Source: an uncultured Oscillospiraceae bacterium
Lineage (GTDB): Bacteria > Bacillota > Clostridia > Oscillospirales > Oscillospiraceae
Assembly (NCBI GenBank): GCA_934574095.1
Contig: CAKTMW010000054.1
Coordinates: 1 to 9,908, forward strand
DNA length: 9,908 nucleotides
Reading direction: 5' to 3'
Shown: in pieces, positions 6,155 through 9,908 of the stretch
How positions within the stretch are numbered: position 1 is the first letter of the stretch
Layout of the letters: every line of letters starts with the position of its first letter
Notes under the pieces: model-generated
What the model saw: only the letters and a program-made list of their open reading frames with translations
Told to the model about the DNA's origin: nothing
The model's database searches: none
Program-made: the position numbers and the translations under genes

Positions 6155-7099
6155 ATGAAAGAAAAGATCGACCGCTTTGTTCAGGCTTTCCACATGAACG
6201 GACGCACTGTGACCCGGCTGCTGGTTTTGGTCCTGTCGCTGGTGCTGGTGCTGGCGCTGGCGGGCTGCGGCGGCGGTGACACCCCCGACCCCCCCGACAA
6301 CAACGATAACCCCAGCGTCGTGGACCCCACCGACGACACCGAAAACCGCGTGGAGCCCGCTCCCGTGGTGGAGCCCGCGGGCATGGAGGAGACCTTTGCC
6401 AAGTACAAGGATGTGTACGCCTGGCTGGAAGTGCCTGACTTTGCCAAGATTCTGGGTACCGACCACGAACTGTCCTATCCCGTGGCCCAGCACCCCTCTG
6501 ACCGCAGCTTCTACCTCAGCCGCGATCTGGACGGCAACAGCAACAAGGCCGGTACCATCTTCAGCGAGGCCGTGTGCGAGGGCAAGACCATCAACAGCCG
6601 CGACCTGAACGATCCCGTCACCGTGCTGTACGGCCACAATCAGGCCAACCGCACCATGTTCGGCGGCCTGCAGAGCATGCTGAAGAACCTGGATTTCAGC
6701 GAGCAGCACCTGGTGTATATGTATCAGAAGGACCGCCGCGTCACCTATCAGATCGTGGGCGGTGTGCAGTATGATACCAGCCACATCATCTACTATCACG
6801 ACTTCACCAACGCCGAGGTCTTCAACAGCTTCTTCGACCAGCTGTGGAAGGAGACCGACAGCACCACCAACCTGGACAAGGACAATAAGCCTGTGGCCGG
6901 CGACAAGGTGCTGATCCTGTCCGTGTGCAAGAACGGCGACGACTATCACCGCTATCTGATCGTCTGCAAGATGATCGAGGATACCGCCGATCCCACCACC
7001 TGGGCCCTGAAGGACGATGCGGCTGCCGCCACCGGCACGGCCACCACTCCCAAGACCAACACCACCGCAAAGACCAACACCACCGCAAAGACCAACTGA
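6155..7099 (+). CDS. Class B sortase, predicted lipoprotein
   Basis: This encodes 314 aa. ATG 6155 is chosen because AAGGAG (6141-6146) lies 8 bases upstream and because it gives a clean signal peptide; an earlier in-frame ATG at 6089 has no ribosome binding site. Residues 17-38 form a hydrophobic segment ending in a lipobox LAGC (Cys38), so the protein is probably lipid-anchored outside the membrane. An acidic Pro/Asp/Asn-rich spacer (39-76) precedes the sortase domain (about 77-275). Key features are YPVAQH, FYLSRDLDG, YGHN with catalytic His161, LSVC with catalytic Cys258, and Arg266 eight residues later, the class B His/Cys/Arg triad. Class B sortases join surface proteins to peptidoglycan or polymerise pilins; no sorting-signal substrate is encoded in this window. 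The C-terminus (about 283-314) is a Thr/Ala/Lys/Asn tail. The gene ends before a strong terminator and is probably monocistronic. Confidence 0.88.
   Translation: MKEKIDRFVQAFHMNGRTVTRLLVLVLSLVLVLALAGCGGGDTPDPPDNNDNPSVVDPTDDTENRVEPAPVVEPAGMEETFAKYKDVYAWLEVPDFAKILGTDHELSYPVAQHPSDRSFYLSRDLDGNSNKAGTIFSEAVCEGKTINSRDLNDPVTVLYGHNQANRTMFGGLQSMLKNLDFSEQHLVYMYQKDRRVTYQIVGGVQYDTSHIIYYHDFTNAEVFNSFFDQLWKETDSTTNLDKDNKPVAGDKVLILSVCKNGDDYHRYLIVCKMIEDTADPTTWALKDDAAAATGTATTPKTNTTAKTNTTAKTN
7052..7096 (+). repeat. Tandem 18-base repeat encoding the sortase tail (2.5 copies)
   Basis: The unit AAGACCAACACCACCGCA occurs at 7052-7069 and 7070-7087, with a half copy AAGACCAAC at 7088-7096, then the TGA stop. The copies are identical at the DNA level. 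Each full unit encodes Lys-Thr-Asn-Thr-Thr-Ala. Identical copies in frame at the gene end suggest copy-number change by slippage without frameshift. Confidence 0.9.
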
Positions 7100-7108
7100 A
7101 AAGAGCAT

Positions 7109-7149
7109 AAAAAGGCGCCCTGTTCCTTGCGGAACAGGGCGCCTTTTTT
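7109..7149 (+). terminator. Intrinsic terminator of the sortase gene
   Basis: A 13-bp perfect GC-rich stem (7114-7126 with 7131-7143, GGCGCCCTGTTCC) has the loop TTGC and a T6 run at 7144-7149. The A5 run at 7109-7113 extends the stem and provides a U-run on the opposite strand, so it can work in both directions. It starts 10 bases after the sortase stop. Confidence 0.93.
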
Positions 7150-7180
7150 GCAGATAAAAGAGAAGAGTGAAAAGTTGTGG

Positions 7181-7199
7181 TGTGCCGCGAAGCGGCACA
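7181..7199. repeat. Small perfect GC hairpin with GAA loop (REP-like)
   Basis: TGTGCCGC (7181-7188) and GCGGCACA (7192-7199) form an 8-bp perfect stem with a GAA loop. The core GCGAAGC is a known unusually stable DNA mini-hairpin. It is preceded by an A/G-rich track (7153-7174, with GAAGAGTGAAAAG). Neither side has a T-run placed for termination. It resembles, from memory, intergenic hairpin repeats in Clostridia genomes; this window holds only one copy. Confidence 0.55.
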
Positions 7200-7202
7200 A
7201 TT

Positions 7203-7243
7203 AAAAAAACAAAGTCTCCGGTGTGTCCGGAGACTTTGCTTTT
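7203..7243 (-). terminator. Intrinsic terminator of the rhomboid-fold gene (bidirectional)
   Basis: A 12-bp perfect stem, CAAAGTCTCCGG (7210-7221) with CCGGAGACTTTG (7227-7238), has the loop TGTGT. On the minus strand it is followed by a T7 run (A7 at 7203-7209 on the + strand), fitting transcription leaving the rhomboid gene that stops at 7258. On the + strand it is followed by CTTTTTG, so it may also back up the sortase terminator. Confidence 0.9.
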
Positions 7244-7257
7244 TGCCAGTTTCATTT

Positions 7258-8127
7258 TTACTCCGTGAAGTGGACGTGGGTGAAGATGTGGTCCTGGCAG
7301 AAGCAGTGGTAGCCGGCGCACTTGCTGCAATAGCGGAATTGCAGGTCAGGATAGTCCGTATCGGTGCGGCCGCAGACGGCGCACTTGTGGTGATAGCCCT
7401 GTTTCTGCTCCTGCTTTTGCTGCTGTTGGGCGGCCCGCTTGAACTGCACCGTCTGGGGGCGGTGGCGGTAGGCGGCCCGGTCCGCCATGTAGTGGACCTC
7501 CGGCCAGATGAACACGGCGAAGTTCAGCAAAGCGATGATGGGCAGCAGCGCGCCGCCCCAGTTGCCCGCCATCAGGCAGCGGACCACGTCATAGGCGAAC
7601 AGCGCCCCGTCCAGATACGCCAGCCACTTCATCTTGACGGGGATGATGAAGAACAGCAGCACCTGGGTATCCGGAAACAGAAACGCAAAGGCGAAGAACA
7701 TGGACAGGTTCACGTAGTAGGAGCCCGCCACGGTGTAGCTCTGGCCAGAGATGAGGCTGGCGATCAGTACGCCCGCCGCCGTCAGCAGCACACCGCTGAT
7801 GTAGTAGAGGTTGAACTTAGCGGTGCCCCACTGGCGCTCCAGCGTAGAGCCGATCCAGTAGTAGAAATACAGGGTGATGAGCAGCCAGAAGAGGCCGCTG
7901 CTGGTGGGAACGAACACGTAAGTGATGATGCGCCACAGCTCGCCCTTCAGCACGGCGGAGGTGTTCAGCGTCAGGAACGCCAAGGCGTTGGCGTCGTTGG
8001 CCTGGGTGAACATCATCAGAAGATAGACGATGACGTTGCCGCCCACGATGTAGAGCATCAGATTGGGGATGCCGAAACGGGGGTGCCGCGCACAGAAGCG
8101 CTGCACCGCGTCATAGAGCTTTTTCAA
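7258..8127 (-). CDS. Rhomboid-fold membrane protein with C-terminal zinc ribbon, probably catalytically inactive
   Basis: This encodes 289 aa from a TTG start (8127-8125). Six membrane segments are visible at about 23-41, 66-92, 106-127, 136-152, 155-185 and 191-208. Rhomboid landmarks are GELWRIITYVFVP (62-74), a Glu97-anchored segment ERQWGTAKFNLYYISG (97-112), and FAFLFPD (147-153). Where active rhomboids have G-x-S-G with the catalytic Ser, this protein has GSYY (135-138), so Tyr137 replaces Ser. The membrane-segment-2 His/Asn and the last-helix His also appear to be missing. After a Gln/Lys-rich linker (233-247) comes a cytosolic metal-binding tail, with CxxC at 249-252 and CxxC at 267-270 plus His274, Cys275, Cys277, His280, His284 and His286. 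This supports a pseudo-rhomboid with a binding or scaffold role. Its substrates or partners are unknown. It converges with the sortase gene. Confidence 0.85.
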   Translation of the reverse strand: MKKLYDAVQRFCARHPRFGIPNLMLYIVGGNVIVYLLMMFTQANDANALAFLTLNTSAVLKGELWRIITYVFVPTSSGLFWLLITLYFYYWIGSTLERQWGTAKFNLYYISGVLLTAAGVLIASLISGQSYTVAGSYYVNLSMFFAFAFLFPDTQVLLFFIIPVKMKWLAYLDGALFAYDVVRCLMAGNWGGALLPIIALLNFAVFIWPEVHYMADRAAYRHRPQTVQFKRAAQQQQKQEQKQGYHHKCAVCGRTDTDYPDLQFRYCSKCAGYHCFCQDHIFTHVHFTE

Positions 8128-8135
8128 GAATGATT

Positions 8136-8141
8136 CCTCCT
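8136..8141 (-). promoter_or_regulatory. Ribosome binding site deciding the TTG start of the rhomboid-fold gene
   Basis: On the minus strand AGGAGG (8141-8136) is followed by 8 bases and TTG at 8127-8125. No in-frame ATG with a ribosome binding site lies nearby, and the first Met inside the protein is residue 24, within the first membrane segment, so TTG is the best start. Confidence 0.85.
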
Positions 8142-8168
8142 GTGAATTCGGATAGGGATTTGTATCAC

Positions 8169-8197
8169 ATTGTACCCCAAAAGGCGGGAAAAGTCAT
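8169..8197 (-). promoter_or_regulatory. Promoter of the rhomboid-fold gene
   Basis: Read on the minus strand: ATGACT (8197-8192, 4 of 6 matches to the -35 consensus), a 17-base spacer, then TACAAT (8174-8169, 5 of 6). The start codon is about 40 bases downstream, giving a short 5' leader with the ribosome binding site. Confidence 0.65.
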
Positions 8198-8219
8198 TAC
8201 TATTTTTTGAATAATTGAG

Positions 8220-8640
8220 GAATAGATGTTTTGCTCTCCGGAGCGCGAGGTACTTTTGCACCGCCGCTAACTTTATCAACGGTAGAAATTGAATCGCTGT
8301 ACGGCGGCGCGATGTGGGGAGCGATCCGAGCGCTGCCTGTGGCAGATACAGCGGGGAAAACGGCGCAGCGCTGCCAGTGGCAGATATAGCAAGCCGTTTT
8401 CAAGGCAGTGCCCCGTTCAGCGGGCACGAAGGTGCCCACTGGACGGATGGCACAACGAGGGCCAACGCCGTTACGAAATTTTGGGCACCGCAACAGGATC
8501 ATGCCGCCCTACGAATGGGTGCAGTAAAATTGCGTAGGGCGGGGTGACCACACCCCGCCGCATGAAATGGTACGATAAACGTGCGTAGGGGAGGGATGCG
8601 GTATCGCACCGCCCCCCCAACTTTCGCAATGTAAACAGAC
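8220..8640. repeat. Intergenic repeat cluster (direct and inverted repeats), REP/MITE-like
   Basis: This stretch of about 420 bases has no convincing gene. Its parts are: a 23-base direct repeat at 8330-8352 and 8368-8390 (21 of 23 identical, period 38), each copy holding a CTGCC-3-GGCAG hairpin; a 9-bp inverted repeat GAAAACGGC/GCCGTTTTC (8356-8364, 8393-8401) enclosing the second copy; GTGCCC/GGGCAC/GTGCCC at 8408-8413, 8422-8427 and 8432-8437, which allow two alternative hairpins; CCGCCCTACG/CGTAGGGCGG (8504-8513, 8533-8542); GGCGGGGTG/CACCCCGCC (8538-8546, 8551-8559); and another CGTAGGG at 8584-8590. Such composite hairpin arrays are typical of repeats scattered between genes in Oscillospiraceae as I recall them. 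Predicted small frames here are products of the repeats. Terminal repeats and target-site duplications were not found. Confidence 0.65.
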
Positions 8641-8646
8641 AAGCCC

Positions 8647-8675
8647 TTGACACGCTCCGTGTTTCACGATATGAT
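8647..8675 (+). promoter_or_regulatory. Strong promoter of the TetR-family gene
   Basis: A perfect -35 TTGACA (8647-8652) is followed after 17 bases by TATGAT (8670-8675, 5 of 6). A perfect TATAAT at 8675-8680 is 22 bases from the -35, too far, so TATGAT is the better -10. The gene starts 36 bases downstream. Confidence 0.88.
8651..8668. promoter_or_regulatory. Candidate operator inside the TetR promoter
   Basis: CACG-CTC-CGTG-TTT-CACG (8651-8668) forms two overlapping inverted repeats with 3-base centres, spanning the end of the -35 and most of the spacer. A repressor bound here would block RNA polymerase. The adjacent TetR-family gene makes self-repression plausible, but binding is inferred. 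Confidence 0.4.
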
Positions 8676-8711
8676 ATAATTCGTAATTTTTCATTGAGGG
8701 GTTCACTCATT

Positions 8712-9317
8712 ATGGCAGAAAGACTCACCCCCCGCAAGCTGCAGGCGCTGGAGATGCGCAGCCGCATCCAGAATGTGGCGCTGGACCTGTTTGACCGGGA
8801 GGGTTTTGAAAATGTATCCGTGGAGGAGATCGCCCAGAAGGCGGGCTGCTCCGTGGGCAATATCTATCACTACTTCAAAAGTAAGGACGAGCTGGCCATC
8901 CAGGTCACCAGCCACGTGGACGCGGCGTACCTGACGCTGGAGGCGGAATATCTGGCGGATACCGCCCGTTCCGTCCGGGAGAAGCTGCTGGACTTCGTGG
9001 GCCAGTCGCTGCGGATCAGCAGCAGCGACCCGGTGCTGTACAAGGCGTTCATCCACGCCATGAAGTACCCGGAGCAGGGCGCCCTGCGGCGCAATGAGCA
9101 CCGCATCTATTACCGGGTGCTCGCCGAGCTGGTGGAGCTGTGCCGCAGGGACGGCTTTATCGACGCCCGGTATGACGGCGACACGGTGGTGGAGTATCTG
9201 GTGACGCTGCACCGCGGCACACTGCTGGAGTGGCGTATCTACGAGGGGAACTTCGACATTGCCCAGCGGGGCATGGCCATGGCGGAGGTCCTGCTGCGGG
9301 GCCTTGCGGAGGCGTAA
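8712..9317 (+). CDS. TetR/AcrR-family transcriptional regulator
   Basis: This encodes 201 aa. ATG 8712 is preferred, with GAGGGG (8696-8701) 10 bases upstream; an in-frame TTG at 8694 would overlap that site. The N-terminal DNA-binding domain spans about 15-62: helix RSRIQNVALDLFDREGFE, then the helix-turn-helix VSVEEIAQKAGCSVGNIYHYF (35-55) and KSKDEL, the classic TetR signature. Residues 65-201 form the helical ligand-binding and dimer domain, with features FIHAMKYPEQGAL (113-125) and a C-terminal helix ending RGMAMAEVLLRGL. The ligand is unknown. It has its own promoter and terminator, so it is a single-gene unit; the CACG-based inverted repeats in its promoter suggest autoregulation. Its neighbour downstream is butyrate kinase, so control of fatty-acid or butyrate metabolism is possible but not shown. 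Confidence 0.92.
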   Translation: MAERLTPRKLQALEMRSRIQNVALDLFDREGFENVSVEEIAQKAGCSVGNIYHYFKSKDELAIQVTSHVDAAYLTLEAEYLADTARSVREKLLDFVGQSLRISSSDPVLYKAFIHAMKYPEQGALRRNEHRIYYRVLAELVELCRRDGFIDARYDGDTVVEYLVTLHRGTLLEWRIYEGNFDIAQRGMAMAEVLLRGLAEA

Positions 9318-9329
9318 AGGATAGAAAGT

Positions 9330-9369
9330 GGCGTTTGGTCGTTTTCACGGCCAAACGCCTTCTTTTTTT
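9330..9369 (+). terminator. Intrinsic terminator after the TetR-family gene
   Basis: A 12-bp stem (9330-9341 with 9348-9359; GGCGTTTGGTCG, one G-T pair) has the loop TTTTCA and is followed by a T-rich run TTCTTTTTTT (9360-9369). It starts 13 bases after the stop codon and separates the regulator from butyrate kinase. Confidence 0.92.
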
Positions 9370-9420
9370 GTTCACAACGCCGATATTTTTCAAAGCGTCC
9401 GATACAAGGGAAAAACGCCG

Positions 9421-9449
9421 TTGACAAACGGGGAGGGAAGTGCCATACT
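9421..9449 (+). promoter_or_regulatory. Promoter of the butyrate kinase gene
   Basis: A perfect TTGACA (9421-9426) is followed by a 17-base spacer and CATACT (9444-9449, 4 of 6), strengthened by an extended -10 TG at 9441-9442. The start codon is 79 bases downstream of the -10, leaving a 5' leader of about 70 bases that is AT-richer than its surroundings (9450-9510). The leader holds a weak ATTC/GAAT inverted repeat (9493-9504) but no recognised riboswitch. Confidence 0.75.
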
Positions 9450-9528
9450 GTGAATAGTTCATTAAGTGATTCGGTGAAATTTTTGACGAAGTATTCGATA
9501 GAATCAGAGAAAGAGAGGGAACCCCCAT

Positions 9529-9908
9529 ATGAAGATCCTTGTCATCAACCCCGGCGCCACCAGCACGAAGATCGCCGTGTTCGATGAAGACCAGCAGCTC
9601 TATAAGCTGGGCATTGACCACTCCGCCGAGGAGCTGGACCAGTTCGAGCGGGTCATCGACCAGGCGGACTACCGCAAGACCGCCATCCTGAACGCTGTCA
9701 CCGAGGCCGGCTACAAGCTGGAGGACTTCGACGCGGTGTGCGGCCGCGGCGGCCTGTACCGTCCCATCCCCAGCGGCACCTACGCCGTCAACGACAAGGT
9801 GATGCACGATGTGGAGACCGCCCCCTACGGCGAGCATCCCTCCAATCTGGGCGCGTATCTGGCCAAGAAGCTGGGCGACATGGTGGGCATTCCCGCCTTC
9901 TTTGTGGA
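9529..9908 (+). CDS. buk: Butyrate kinase, N-terminal part (cut by window end)
   Basis: The first 126 codons of an acetate/propionate/butyrate kinase (ASKHA fold) start at ATG 9529, with GAGAGGGA (9512-9519) upstream. The enzyme converts butyryl phosphate and ADP to butyrate and ATP in the cytoplasm, the last step of butyrate fermentation. Evidence: the N-terminal nucleotide-binding loop LVINPGATSTKIAVF (4-18), CGRGGLYRPIPSGTY (71-85), and APYGEHPSNLGAYLA (98-112), all typical of butyrate kinase rather than acetate kinase. The fragment is about a third of the family's usual length of some 350 residues and has no defects. No phosphate butyryltransferase gene lies upstream; it may be downstream, outside the window. 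A branched-chain fatty acid kinase cannot be excluded from sequence alone. Confidence 0.92.
   Translation, partial: MKILVINPGATSTKIAVFDEDQQLYKLGIDHSAEELDQFERVIDQADYRKTAILNAVTEAGYKLEDFDAVCGRGGLYRPIPSGTYAVNDKVMHDVETAPYGEHPSNLGAYLAKKLGDMVGIPAFFV

Noticed and set aside
5828..7330. 500-aa minus-strand frame across the phage-sortase border
   Set aside because: It crosses two terminators and lies antisense to the sortase gene, whose triad and lipobox are clear.
7177..8133. 318-aa + strand frame opposite the rhomboid-fold gene
   Set aside because: The minus-strand gene has membrane segments, a zinc ribbon, ribosome binding site, promoter and terminator; the + frame has none of these.
8330..8390. 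CRISPR-like direct repeat pair
   Set aside because: Only two imperfect copies with a 15-base gap, internal hairpins and no cas genes; spacing is wrong for CRISPR.
8289..8547. Two overlapping small + strand frames (82 and 77 aa) in the repeat cluster
   Set aside because: Their translations are Arg/Ser/Cys-rich read-throughs of the hairpin repeats, with no ribosome binding site or codon bias.
8647..8680. TTGACA paired with the perfect TATAAT at 8675-8680
   Set aside because: The spacer is 22 bases; TATGAT at 8670-8675 gives 17 bases and is preferred.
8694..8711. TTG start for the TetR-family gene adding six residues
   Set aside because: The TTG overlaps the ribosome binding site GAGGGG that serves ATG 8712.
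9450..9528. Riboswitch in the butyrate kinase leader
   Set aside because: The leader is short and AT-rich, with only a 4-bp inverted repeat and no recognisable riboswitch core or terminator.
1..9908. tRNA or rRNA genes, including a tRNA attachment site next to the phage block
   Set aside because: No cloverleaf with a T-loop GGTTCGAATC-type motif and no rRNA sequence was found by eye on either strand.

Overview
The window looks like chromosomal DNA from a GC-rich member of the Clostridia, most likely Oscillospiraceae (Flavonifractor/Oscillibacter/Lawsonibacter type). This is inferred from strong GGAGG-type ribosome binding sites, TTGACA-type promoters, one TTG start, a class B sortase, a butyrate kinase and GC-rich hairpin repeats between genes. 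No 16S or other taxonomic marker is present.

Positions 1-6000 are the right-hand part of a phage or prophage structural module, all on the + strand and tightly packed. In order: the C-terminus of a capsid-like protein (1-114), a 73-aa protein (133-354), a connector-like protein (368-727), a 571-aa beta-propeller-like stabilisation/tail protein (780-2495), a 254-aa tail protein (2492-3256), a 524-aa tail fibre with a C-terminal collar domain (3260-4834), and a 377-aa protein joining a peptidoglycan-binding domain to a long helical region (4867-6000). No tape measure, sheath or major tail tube gene is seen, so a short-tailed (podovirus-like) particle is inferred. No holin, endolysin or integrase follows. 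The phage block stops at about 6000 and host-type genes begin.

Positions 6001-8127 hold two convergent host genes. A class B sortase made as a lipoprotein (6155-7099, +) has a C-terminal Thr/Lys/Asn repeat tail. It faces a six-TM rhomboid-fold protein with a C-terminal zinc ribbon (8127-7258, -) that appears to have lost its catalytic residues. Two strong hairpin terminators lie between them, with a small GC hairpin in the middle.

Positions 8128-8711 are a 584-base intergenic region. It carries the rhomboid promoter, then a dense cluster of direct and inverted repeats (about 8220-8640) that looks like REP/MITE-type DNA, then a strong promoter with a possible operator for a TetR-family regulator (8712-9317, +). 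After a clear terminator, a second strong promoter drives a butyrate kinase (9529-9908, +), cut by the window edge. The regulator sits directly upstream of butyrate kinase but in its own transcription unit. A regulatory link between them is possible but not shown by the sequence.
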